From: Brevundimonas sp. Leaf363
GTDB taxonomy: Bacteria; Pseudomonadota; Alphaproteobacteria; Caulobacterales; Caulobacteraceae
Reading direction: 5' to 3'
Assembly (NCBI RefSeq): GCF_001424025.1
Contig: NZ_LMPZ01000002.1
Span: 1,106,702 to 1,170,701, forward strand
DNA length: 64,000 nucleotides
Position numbers and translations under genes: made by a program. Of the stretch, positions 1 to 7,220 are shown piece after piece (positions within the stretch are counted from its first letter, which is position 1; each line of letters begins with the position of its first letter). The notes beneath the pieces were generated by a model that saw nothing but the letters and a program-made list of their open reading frames with translations, made no database searches and had not been told where the DNA came from.

Positions 1-2
1 TG

Positions 3-155
3 AAGGAAGGCGTCGAGATGATCATGCCCGGCGACAACGCCGAGCTGAACGTCGAGCTGATCACGCCCATCGCCATGGAAGAGAAGCTGCGCTTCGCCAT
101 CCGTGAAGGCGGCCGCACCGTCGGCGCCGGCGTCGTGGCCAAGATCATCGCCTGA
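3..155 (+). CDS. tuf: Elongation factor Tu, C-terminal fragment (cut by window edge)
   Basis: The first 50 readable codons give the end of EF-Tu domain 3, with [18 protein letters not shown] and the C-terminal [10 protein letters not shown] before TGA. EF-Tu is the cytosolic GTPase that delivers aminoacyl-tRNA to the ribosome. The 5' part, including the GTPase domain, lies outside the window. Alphaproteobacteria often carry two tuf copies, one of them in the str operon just upstream of rpsJ; here rpsJ begins almost 9 kb away. The last 111 bases are repeated immediately downstream (separate entry). Confidence 0.95.
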   Translation, partial: KEGVEMIMPGDNAELNVELITPIAMEEKLRFAIREGGRTVGAGVVAKIIA

Positions 156-262
156 ACGTCGAGCTGATCACGCCCATCGCCATGGAAGAGAAGCTGCGCT
201 TCGCCATCCGTGAAGGCGGCCGCACCGTCGGCGCCGGCGTCGTGGCCAAGATCATCGCCTGA
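45..262. repeat. Perfect tandem duplication of the tuf 3' end (period 107 bp)
   Basis: Bases 45-155 are identical to bases 152-262, so the sequence runs with period 107 through the tuf stop codon. The copies meet at a 4-base CTGA that belongs to both. The period is not a multiple of three and the second copy lies after the stop, so it encodes nothing as part of tuf. The identity ends exactly at base 262. It may be a real microhomology duplication, a recombination scar, or an assembly join at a multi-copy gene. Confidence 0.95.
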
Positions 263-287
263 CAGCTACATCTGAGCTGAACGACAG

Positions 288-320
288 AGCCCCCGCCGGA
301 GCGATCCGGCGGGGGCTTTT
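288..320 (+). terminator. Rho-independent terminator after tuf
   Basis: A 13-bp perfect GC-rich stem (288-300 with 305-317) closes on a GCGA tetraloop and runs into TTTT. It sits after the second copy of the tuf end and should end the tuf transcript. The apical core is the same as in the rplQ terminator at 27956. Confidence 0.9.
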
Positions 321-438
321 GTTTAGGCGCCCCCATGTCCTCCCTGTTCCTCTGGGAGCGGGTAGAGAGGGAACACCCCTCCGATGCTCCGCGTTCGGCC
401 CGTGGCGCTCGCATCGGCGCCGATTCAGGAGTTTCCCG

Positions 439-786
439 ATGAAGGCCTTGTTGACTTTGGCCGCCGTCACCGGCGCCACCCTGTTGACCGGCGCGTGCGC
501 GACGACGGACGGCTACGCCTCGCGGTGCGAGCGGGACTATGCGGAGAACCAGCGCTACGCCACCGCCAGCGGCGCGGCCCTGGGCGCCATCGCAGGGGCG
601 GCCATCGCGGGCGAAGGCAATCGCGAGCGGGGGGCGGCGATCGGCGCCCTGGTCGGAGGCCTGGCCGGCAACCAGCTGTCCGAACGCGACGACCCCTGCG
701 GCTACGGCTTCGGCGGGTATAACCGCGACGGGCGATACGGCTACGAGCGGGTGCCGCACCGCGATTATTACGGTCGCCGCTACTGA
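439..786 (+). CDS. Glycine-zipper small lipoprotein (17 kDa surface-antigen type)
   Basis: 115 aa. A hydrophobic signal ends at Cys20 in the context LLTGAC, a loose lipobox (Thr at -3), so lipidation is likely but not certain. Residues about 45-80 are a glycine zipper (GAALGAIAGAAIAG, then AAIGALVGGLAGN), the pattern of Rickettsia 17 kDa antigen-like and OmpA-associated envelope proteins that insert in or pack against membranes. The tail is Tyr/Gly/Arg-rich (RDYYGRRY). The start at 439 is chosen because it gives the signal peptide directly and has AGGAG upstream; an upstream in-frame start would add a sequence unlike any signal. Its stop overlaps the probable CTG start of the next gene. The exact role is unknown. 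Confidence 0.8.
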   Translation: MKALLTLAAVTGATLLTGACATTDGYASRCERDYAENQRYATASGAALGAIAGAAIAGEGNRERGAAIGALVGGLAGNQLSERDDPCGYGFGGYNRDGRYGYERVPHRDYYGRRY

Positions 787-1103
787 TCTATCCCACCACC
801 CCGGACGGGCGGTACTTCGTCGTCCGGGGCCGGCTGTGGCGATGCTCCAACCCGGCGCTCGATGCGGCCGAGCGCGAGCGGCTGGTGAAGGCCCTGATGA
901 GTGCGCGCAGCGCCGTGGGGCGCGCACGGCGGGCCGCTGACCGCGCCGCGCTGGCTGAGGCCGGGCAGGCGGTCGACGAGGCCAAGGTCGCGCTGGGCGA
1001 GCGCGGACCCGTCTGGTGGAGCGACGGCGCGCCGGACTACAATCGTCACCTGGCGAAGAACACGCCCTATGCCGCTTGGGCGGCGGAAACGCAGGCCGGT
1101 TAG
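783..1103 (+). CDS. Small conserved protein of unknown function, probable CTG start
   Basis: 106 aa if translation starts at CTG 783. From there the frame reads LIYPTTPDGRYFVVRGRLWR, then CSNPALDAAERERL, and later GERGPVWWSDGAPDYNRHL. From memory, relatives of this widespread small family begin M-x-x-YPTTPDGRYFVV, so the N-terminus matches only if the protein starts here. No ATG, GTG or TTG lies in frame between the upstream context and GTG 885, which would delete a third of the conserved part. The CTG overlaps the stop of the preceding gene as CTGA, suggesting coupled translation. Function is unknown; WW/DGAP motifs near the C-terminus are the most conserved part. Confidence 0.7.
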   Translation: MIYPTTPDGRYFVVRGRLWRCSNPALDAAERERLVKALMSARSAVGRARRAADRAALAEAGQAVDEAKVALGERGPVWWSDGAPDYNRHLAKNTPYAAWAAETQAG

Positions 1104-1143
1104 GGCGTTGTCCGCCGGTCCCCGAAAACAGCCAAGGTTGTCG

Positions 1144-2733
1144 ATGCGTCGTTTGCTGGTTTTGGCCCTCGGCCTGACGCTGTCGGCCTGTGCGACCCAT
1201 CCCGGACGTGTGAACGCCGTACGGTTCGCTTTCGACGCCGAGCCGGTGCTTGCCAATGTCGAGGGCGGCGCGGTGCGGGGTGTCGAAGGCAAGGGCGTGC
1301 GCGCCTTTCTCGGCCTGCCGTTTGCGGCCCCGCCGGTGGGCGAACGGCGCCTGCGCGCGCCGCAGCCGGTCGAGCCGTGGGAGGGCGTGCGGGACGCCAC
1401 ACGGATCGGCGCGGACTGCACCCAGGCGATCGGGCGCAAGGCCATCCTGGGCGGCGGCGGCGGGATCGTCGTGGGGTCGGAGGACTGTCTGTTCCTGAAT
1501 GTCTACGGCCCGGCCGAGGCGTCGGGGCCGGTTCCGGTCATCGTCTACATCCCCGGCGGCGCCTTCACGATCGGATCGGGCGCCAACTACGATCCCAGCC
1601 GGCTGGCGCGCGAGCAGGGGCGGGTGGTGGTCACCGTCAACTATCGCCTCGGAGCCTTGGGCTGGCTGGCGCACCCGGCGCTGGCGTCCGAGGGCGGGGT
1701 GGGCGGCGAGTTCGGACTGATGGACCAGCTGGCGGCCCTGCAGTGGGTGCACAGGAACATCGCGGCCCTGGGCGGCGACCCGAACGACGTGACGTTGATG
1801 GCCGAGAGCGCGGGGGCGTGGAGCGCCTGTTATCTGATGGTGTCGCCCCAGGCCGACGATCTGTTTCAGCGCGTGATCCTGCAGAGCGGGGCGTGTCTGG
1901 AGCCGACGTCGCTGGTCCCGGCCGCCAGCGCCGCGGTCGATGGCGAGCGCTTCGCGGCGGGGCTGGGGTGCGAGGGGCCGGACGTGGTCGCCTGCCTGCG
2001 CGCCCTGCCGGCCGGCACGCTGTCGACGGCCGCCTCCACCCGGTCGGGCCTGAACGGGCCGGGGTCTTGGGGCCCGGTCTATGGCGGGGTGGTCGCGCCG
2101 GAGAGCCCGGCGACGGCCTTTGTCTCGGGTCGCTACAAGCCTCGTCCGGCGCTTATCGGCACCAATCTGGACGAGGGGCGGCTGTTCGCGACCGAGGTGC
2201 GCGACATGGACCGCTACAACAAGGAAACCGTCTGGATGTACGCCGACGACGGGCCGCGCGTGCTGGAGCGATATCCGGTGGGACCCGAGGGACCGGCCTA
2301 CGCCATCGCATCCAGCTTCACCGACAGCCGGTTCGCCTGTCCCAGCCATGCGCTGCGCCGCGTGCTGTCGCGCCATGCCCCGGTGCATGGATACGAGTTC
2401 GCGGATCGCAACGCGCCCATCGCGGCGCCCGACTGGCTGACCGGCATGGACATGGGCGCCTTCCACGCCAGCGAGCTGGCCTATGTGTTCGGGACGAGTT
2501 GGGTGTTCGCCGACCCCGGCAAGTTCACGCCGCAGCAGAAGGCGCTGTCGGACCGGATGATGCGGCTGTGGGCCGGGTTCGGGCACGAGGCGGACAGCGA
2601 GTGGCCGGCGGTGAACGACGACGGCGAGCCGGTGCGGGTGTTCGCGCCCGAGGGCGACCAGATGGACGACACCTTCTTCGACCGCCACCAGTGCGCCTTC
2701 TGGGGCGGCACGATGTGGGGCGCGGTCTCCTAG
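1144..2733 (+). CDS. Type B carboxylesterase, lipoprotein
   Basis: 529 aa alpha/beta-hydrolase of the carboxylesterase type B / para-nitrobenzyl esterase family, hydrolysing ester substrates not identifiable from sequence. A signal ends in a lipobox LSAC (Cys16), so the enzyme is probably membrane-anchored in the periplasm. FLGLPFAAPPVGERR and SEDCLFLNVY are typical N-terminal family motifs. The oxyanion-hole segment is YIPGGAF. The nucleophile Ser222 sits in AESAGAWS, where the usual GESAGG elbow has Ala for the first and last Gly. Likely catalytic partners are Glu344 (NLDEGRLF) and His441 (FHASELAYVFG). The start at 1144 gives the signal peptide. It is convergent with the next gene, and both stops share one CTAG. 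Confidence 0.9.
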   Translation: MRRLLVLALGLTLSACATHPGRVNAVRFAFDAEPVLANVEGGAVRGVEGKGVRAFLGLPFAAPPVGERRLRAPQPVEPWEGVRDATRIGADCTQAIGRKAILGGGGGIVVGSEDCLFLNVYGPAEASGPVPVIVYIPGGAFTIGSGANYDPSRLAREQGRVVVTVNYRLGALGWLAHPALASEGGVGGEFGLMDQLAALQWVHRNIAALGGDPNDVTLMAESAGAWSACYLMVSPQADDLFQRVILQSGACLEPTSLVPAASAAVDGERFAAGLGCEGPDVVACLRALPAGTLSTAASTRSGLNGPGSWGPVYGGVVAPESPATAFVSGRYKPRPALIGTNLDEGRLFATEVRDMDRYNKETVWMYADDGPRVLERYPVGPEGPAYAIASSFTDSRFACPSHALRRVLSRHAPVHGYEFADRNAPIAAPDWLTGMDMGAFHASELAYVFGTSWVFADPGKFTPQQKALSDRMMRLWAGFGHEADSEWPAVNDDGEPVRVFAPEGDQMDDTFFDRHQCAFWGGTMWGAVS

Positions 2734-3767
2734 CGGAGCGTGACGCGCACACCCGGCTTCACGGCGGCCGCCAGTTGTTCAGCGTCCCAGTTGGTCAGGC
2801 GGATACAGCCGTGCGAGGCCGTCTTGCCGATCAGCGCCGGGTCAGGCGTGCCGTGGATGCCGTAGGTGTCGCGCGACAGGTCGATCCAGACCGAGCCGAC
2901 CGGATTGTTGGGGCCGGCGGCGACGATCAGCTTCTCAGTACCGGATCCGTAGGTCAGGCGGGTGGGGTCGTATGTGTAGGTCGGCTCGGGGGCGACGCCC
3001 TTGATCGTCAGCTCGCCAGACGGGGCGGGGCGGTCCTCGCTGCCGACGGTGGCGGGGTAGAAGGCCACCCGGCGGTTCTGGGCGTCATAGGCGCTGACGG
3101 TGTTGGCGGTCTTTTCGATCACCACGTGATCGACATCGGGCAGGGCGGCGGGATTGATGACCGGGACGATGATCTGCTCGCCCGCCTTGGCGAAGTCGAC
3201 GCCGGGGTTCAACGCGGCCAGCAGGGCCTGGGTGACGTGGAACTTCTCGGCCAGCGCCTCGCGCGGGTTTTCGTAGCCGAGGGCGGGGAGGCGGGCCTGG
3301 GCCTCGGTCCCCTCCGGCGTCTCGCCGATGAAGGGGCCGGCCACGTCGCCGGCGGCGATGGTGTAGACCGTGAGTGCGGGCTGGTTGTCGGCGGCAGTCA
3401 GGCTCTGCAGCAGGGCGGCGTCGATGCCGCCTTCGCCCAGGTTCTTGTCGGCGCGATAGGCGGCGACGGCGTTGTCGAGGTTCGACCCGGCCAAGCCGTC
3501 CACGGCGCCGGTGGAATAGCGGGCGCGGGCCAGCAGGATCTGCAGACGGATCAGGCCGGCGTTCGGCGCCACGACGGCGTTGAGATCGGCCGGGGCGGGA
3601 ACGGGCGCAGGCGTGGCGCCGTCGATGGCTGCGGTGGACAGGCCGTATCCCATGGTCCGGTTCGCCGTTTCATTCCGGACCGGGGCGCCCTGTCCGTCCT
3701 GTTGGGGCGATCCGCAGGCGGCCAGCATGAGGGCGGCGACGATGGGCGAAAGGCGGGACAGGGTCAT
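2730..3767 (-). CDS. L,D-transpeptidase (YkuD domain) lipoprotein with PG-binding region
   Basis: 345 aa. The N-terminal signal ends at Cys18 in LMLAAC, giving an anchored periplasmic protein. A peptidoglycan-binding-like helical segment follows (RLQILLARARYSTGAVDGLA), then a LysM-like stretch (LNPGVDFAKAGEQIIVP), then the YkuD catalytic domain. The catalytic motif is HGTPDPALIGKTASHGC followed by IRLTNWD, with Cys321 as nucleophile. Enzymes of this family make 3-3 peptidoglycan cross-links or attach proteins to the wall. The start at 3767 has GGAG at -8 and produces the signal; a further upstream start would hide it. The gene is convergent with the esterase. Confidence 0.92.
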   Translation of the reverse strand: MTLSRLSPIVAALMLAACGSPQQDGQGAPVRNETANRTMGYGLSTAAIDGATPAPVPAPADLNAVVAPNAGLIRLQILLARARYSTGAVDGLAGSNLDNAVAAYRADKNLGEGGIDAALLQSLTAADNQPALTVYTIAAGDVAGPFIGETPEGTEAQARLPALGYENPREALAEKFHVTQALLAALNPGVDFAKAGEQIIVPVINPAALPDVDHVVIEKTANTVSAYDAQNRRVAFYPATVGSEDRPAPSGELTIKGVAPEPTYTYDPTRLTYGSGTEKLIVAAGPNNPVGSVWIDLSRDTYGIHGTPDPALIGKTASHGCIRLTNWDAEQLAAAVKPGVRVTLR

Positions 3768-3833
3768 GACGGCTCCGGAATCTGAGCCGGTCCAACCCCT
3801 TGGCAAGCGAGAGCGTTCCCCGCGAAACGGCGA

Positions 3834-4601
3834 TCAGCGAAGGGCGGCGGCCAGAGCCTCGCCCGTGATGGCGGCCCAGCAGGCGTATCCCTCGTCATTC
3901 AGATGCAGGTCGTCCGGGCCGACCCCGCCGCGCGTCAGCCGGGTCCAGGCGGCCATGGCGTCGAAGCGGCGCTGCACGGCGTAGCCGACGCGGTCGCCCT
4001 CCAGCGCGATCATGCGGGCGGCCTCGCCGAGCTGCGCGTTGCGGCCACGTGTGTTGACGTTGACCTCGTCGGGCGGAAGCCGCTGCGGGTCGATCAGCAG
4101 CACGTCCACGGCGGCGGCGGTCAGCACGGCCTCGCCGCGTTGCATGTCGGCGGCGACATCGTTCCAGGGACGGGCGCGCATGACGTCGTTGGTGCCGACC
4201 TGCCAGATGACCAGGTCGGGGCGGTGGTCCGCCAGCTCCTTGCCCAGACGGTCGACGGTCTCGCGCGCCGTCTCGCCGCCCACGCCGCGGTTGACGACAT
4301 CGACCTGAACGCCCGGCAGGCGGCGGCGCAGGTCGGTCTGGAGCAGGGGGACGAAGCCGCGCTCATAGGCGCTGGCACCCCAGCCGGCGATGCTGGACGA
4401 GCCGACGGCCAGGATGGTCACCTTGCCGCGCGCCACAGCCGCGCGCGTGCGGGCCAGGCCGTCGGCGGCCAGGACGATGCTCTCGGCGTTGACGGGGCAG
4501 GCCGCTTCGTTGACCGGCGGGGTCTCGGCCGGCGTCGGCAGGACCGGTTCGGCGGACTGGGCGCGGGCTGGCGAGGCCAGCGCCAGCACCAGCCCGCCCA
4601 C
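3834..4601 (-). CDS. SGNH/GDSL-type hydrolase, probably secreted
   Basis: 255 aa from GTG 4601. SGNH motifs are present: block I as AVGSSSIAGWG (GSS replaces GDS), block II Gly in NRGVGGE, block III GTND, and block V DDLHLND with the catalytic Asp/His. The family hydrolyses esters, lipids or acetylated sugars; the substrate here is unknown. The GTG start leaves a short signal without positive charge. The same frame stays open upstream as LRLSAALLLGVAAFAVGG from a CTG at 4646 (270 aa), a much better signal peptide ending SPARA-Q. That CTG overlaps the TGA of the small gene upstream. The true start is therefore uncertain. Confidence 0.85.
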   Translation of the reverse strand: MGGLVLALASPARAQSAEPVLPTPAETPPVNEAACPVNAESIVLAADGLARTRAAVARGKVTILAVGSSSIAGWGASAYERGFVPLLQTDLRRRLPGVQVDVVNRGVGGETARETVDRLGKELADHRPDLVIWQVGTNDVMRARPWNDVAADMQRGEAVLTAAAVDVLLIDPQRLPPDEVNVNTRGRNAQLGEAARMIALEGDRVGYAVQRRFDAMAAWTRLTRGGVGPDDLHLNDEGYACWAAITGEALAAALR

Positions 4602-4642
4602 GGCGAAGGCCGCGACGCCGAGAAGAAGGGCGGCGCTCAGTC

Positions 4643-4804
4643 TCAGTTCTGTTCTCCGGTCGCCGGGTCGGTGTCGGTCTCGCCCGAGTTGGACGACCCT
4701 TCGGCGCCGGCAGGCTCAGTGGCCGGGCGCGGGGGCTCGCCGTCGGCGGCTGGAACCTTCAGGTTCTCGTTCTCGGTTTCGCGATTGTCGGGACGGTCGG
4801 TCAT
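4643..4804 (-). CDS. Small acidic, disordered hypothetical protein
   Basis: 53 aa beginning MTDRPDNRETENENLK and rich in Glu, Pro, Ser and Thr, with no hydrophobic segment. AAGGA lies about 8 bases before the ATG. It sits directly upstream of the SGNH hydrolase on the same strand, and its stop TGA overlaps a CTG that could be the hydrolase start. Composition matches many low-complexity cytosolic peptides and gives no function. The position and Shine-Dalgarno support it more than the sequence does. Confidence 0.5.
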   Translation of the reverse strand: MTDRPDNRETENENLKVPAADGEPPRPATEPAGAEGSSNSGETDTDPATGEQN

Positions 4805-4930
4805 TCGGCTAATCCTTAGAGCGGATGGTGGCCAAGGCAACGCCCGGGACGGGCCGATCGCTCCGCCGACACGGTTCATTCACCATCCGGATCAACCAGA
4901 CTTTCAGCCTGCCGCTTTAGGGTGACCCGC

Positions 4931-6064
4931 ATGACGAGACGGTTCGAAGTCGAGATCGTGCGCCCGGACGGGCTGACGGACGCGGATATCGCGGCGTGGC
5001 GCGGGATGCTGGACGCCAATCCGGCGCTGGCCAGCCCGTACTTCCGGCCCGAGTTCGCCCAGATCGCCGGGCGGGTCAGCCCGCGCGCGGCCATTGCCCG
5101 GTTCAGCCGGGACGGCGCGGTGGTCGGCTACTTCCCGCATCAGCGGCGGGGCGGGGCGGTGCAGGCGCTGGGCGCGCCGATGAACGATTATCACGGCGTG
5201 GTCTCTCGGCCGGGCGAGGGCCCCAGCCTGGAAGAGGCGGCGCGTCTGCTGGGCGGATCGCGGCTGAACGTCGGCGCCTGGGTGGGCGAAGGCGAGGCGG
5301 GATTCGAGCGCCAGACCATGCAGGTCGCCCTGCCGACCGGAGGCTATGACGCCTGGTACGACGAGCAGCGCCAGACGTGGGGCAAATACTTCAAGGACAA
5401 GGAACGGGCGCGACGCAGCCTGGAAAGCGAGCTGGGGCCCGTGCGGGTCGAGCGCGGTCTGCGCGACCCGGCGCTGCTGGACCAGCTGATCGCCCTCAAG
5501 CGCGAGCAGTACCAGCGGACGGCGCGTCACGACGTCTTCGCCTGCGGCTGGACGGCCGAGCTGCTGCACGAACTGATGCGTGACCGGCGCAAGGGCTTCG
5601 GCGCGTCGATGGCGGCCATGTGGGCGGGCGGCAAGCTGGTGGCGATCGAATATTCGCTGCACGCCGACGATCGCTATCACTTCTGGTTCCCGGCCTATGT
5701 GCCCGAGCTGGCGCGCTGTTCGCCGGGCATCCTGCTGAGCATGGACACCATGCGGCTGGCGTCGGCCGAGGGTTACCGGGTGTTCGACTTCGGCTTCGGC
5801 GGCGAGGGGTACAAGAAGTACTTCTGCAACGCCGAGGAGACGGTGCGCGAGGCCGTGGTGTTGAGGCCCGGCGTCGGTTCGGCGCTGAGCGACGCGGCCG
5901 TGGGTCTGCTGGGCCAGCGCGGCCAGGCGCTGCGCACCAGCGTCCGGCGCCGGTGGGCCGCCATCGAGGCGTGCGAAGTGACGCCGATCAATCGTTTCAA
6001 GGGGGCGGTCGCGGCCGCCCAGGCCGCCGCCGGGAAGTTCGCTCCCACGCCGGCGAGAGGATGA
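4931..6064 (+). CDS. GNAT-family N-acetyltransferase, CelD/HfsK-like
   Basis: 377 aa. The C-terminal half has the BcsL/CelD-type acetyltransferase fold (Acetyltransf_6): GASMAAMWAGGKLVAIEYSL, YHFWFPAYVPE, and FDFGFGGEGYKKYF near residue 290. In Caulobacter a member of this group (HfsK) modifies holdfast polysaccharide; other members sit in exopolysaccharide loci. Here no glycosyltransferase is nearby, so a polysaccharide role is only an inference. ATG 4931 is preferred over GTG 4922 because AGGGTGA precedes it at good spacing. The stop overlaps the next start as ATGA, so the two genes are co-translated. Confidence 0.85.
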   Translation: MTRRFEVEIVRPDGLTDADIAAWRGMLDANPALASPYFRPEFAQIAGRVSPRAAIARFSRDGAVVGYFPHQRRGGAVQALGAPMNDYHGVVSRPGEGPSLEEAARLLGGSRLNVGAWVGEGEAGFERQTMQVALPTGGYDAWYDEQRQTWGKYFKDKERARRSLESELGPVRVERGLRDPALLDQLIALKREQYQRTARHDVFACGWTAELLHELMRDRRKGFGASMAAMWAGGKLVAIEYSLHADDRYHFWFPAYVPELARCSPGILLSMDTMRLASAEGYRVFDFGFGGEGYKKYFCNAEETVREAVVLRPGVGSALSDAAVGLLGQRGQALRTSVRRRWAAIEACEVTPINRFKGAVAAAQAAAGKFAPTPARG

Positions 6065-6987
6065 CCATGCTGCAAGCCGTGACCGACCGCACCCGCTATC
6101 CCGGCCCGATCCGCCAGGCCGCCATCCATCCGCACCGGCTGGTCCAGCAGGGTTTCGCGGAGGATCAGGCGCTGGCCGATGTGCTGGACCGCTATCCGGC
6201 CGACCTGTTCGACATCAACCTGTACGACTACGACGACGAGGGGCAGGTGTCCTTGCGCACCGGCGCACGCGGCCGGCTGTCGGGCGCGGACCTGCTGACG
6301 GCGATCCAGCAGGGGCGCCTGTGGGTCAATCTGCGCAGCGTCGAGAAGGGCTGGCCCGAGCTGTGGGCCGCCGCCATGGACGAGTTCGCGCGCATTCAGT
6401 CGGCCTATCCGGGCATGAAGGCGGTGACCAACGCCGGCCAGCTGATCCTGTCGTCGCCGGCGGCCAAGGTGCCGTATCATTTCGATCCGGCGGGCGTGGT
6501 GCTGTTCCACATGCGGGGGCGCAAGCGCCTCTGGATCTATCCGGGGGACGAGGCGCACCTGCCCGAGCGCAACATGGAGCAGGTGGTGGCGCGCCAGACG
6601 ACGGAGGAGCTGCCCTATGTGCGCGCCTTCGACGGCGAGGCGCAGGTGATGGACCTGGAGCCGGGCGAGGCGCTGACCTGGCCGTTGTATGCACCGCACC
6701 GGGTGGAGAACCTGGACCGGTTCTGCGTGAGCCTGTCGATGGACTTCCAGACCTGGCCGTCGCGGCTGCGGAACGGGGCGCTTTATACGAACGCGGTGCT
6801 GCGCAGCCGGGGGCAGCGTCCGCGCTTCACCGACCGCATGACCCAGCCGGAGCTGGCGGCGCGCTGGGCGGCGTCGCTGGCGCTACGGCGCGTGGGCGGG
6901 CTGAAGAGCAAGCTGGTGCATTTCGAACGGGACTTCGAACCGCAGGTCGGCGCGGCCGACGGGGCAGGGGCGCTGCGGGCCACCTAG
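6061..6987 (+). CDS. Cupin/JmjC-like protein (putative Fe(II)/2-oxoglutarate-type fold)
   Basis: 308 aa cytosolic protein. The core YHFDPAGVVLFHMRGRKRLW carries His140 and Asp142, and APHRVEN carries His213, the spacing of an HxD...H metal site in cupin-8/JmjC-type dioxygenases. MDLEPGEALTWPLYAPHRV is the usual strand before the distal His. Substrate (protein, tRNA or small molecule) is not predictable. It starts on the ATGA of the HfsK-like gene, so the two probably act together, for example with acyl transfer and hydroxylation on the same envelope product; this is inference from coupling alone. Confidence 0.75.
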   Translation: MTMLQAVTDRTRYPGPIRQAAIHPHRLVQQGFAEDQALADVLDRYPADLFDINLYDYDDEGQVSLRTGARGRLSGADLLTAIQQGRLWVNLRSVEKGWPELWAAAMDEFARIQSAYPGMKAVTNAGQLILSSPAAKVPYHFDPAGVVLFHMRGRKRLWIYPGDEAHLPERNMEQVVARQTTEELPYVRAFDGEAQVMDLEPGEALTWPLYAPHRVENLDRFCVSLSMDFQTWPSRLRNGALYTNAVLRSRGQRPRFTDRMTQPELAARWAASLALRRVGGLKSKLVHFERDFEPQVGAADGAGALRAT

Positions 6988-6989
6988 GG

Positions 6990-7117
6990 CCGTCATTCCG
7001 GGGCCGCGAAGCGGCGCCCGGAACCCAGGGGACTGGGTGTGACGACCGATCCAGCGACCGCGACGTCCAGTCACCTGGGTTCCGGGTTCTTCGCTGCGCT
7101 TCGCCCCGGAATGACGG
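6990..7117. repeat. Intergenic inverted-repeat element, copy 1 (GTCATTCCGG family)
   Basis: Outer arms are a perfect 14-bp inverted repeat, CGTCATTCCGGGGC (6991-7004) with its complement at 7103-7116. A second perfect 13-bp pair lies inside, CCCGGAACCCAGG (7017-7029) with 7074-7086. Two degenerate relatives occur at 28006-28128 and 30621-30745. No coding capacity is seen. It is placed between the cupin gene and the GIN-domain gene. Confidence 0.85.
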
Positions 7118-7220
7118 CGAGAGCGACCGGTGTTCGTTACAACGACTTCATGACCTCGGTTTAAGATGACTTGGCGGCCTGCTGGTCGCACCTTCCTTTC
7201 AACAGGGAAGGAACACCGCC

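Noticed and set aside
145..2688. An 847-residue open frame on the minus strand over the esterase region
   Set aside because: It lies antisense to a well-supported carboxylesterase, is Arg/Pro/His-rich without domains, and results from GC-rich codon bias.
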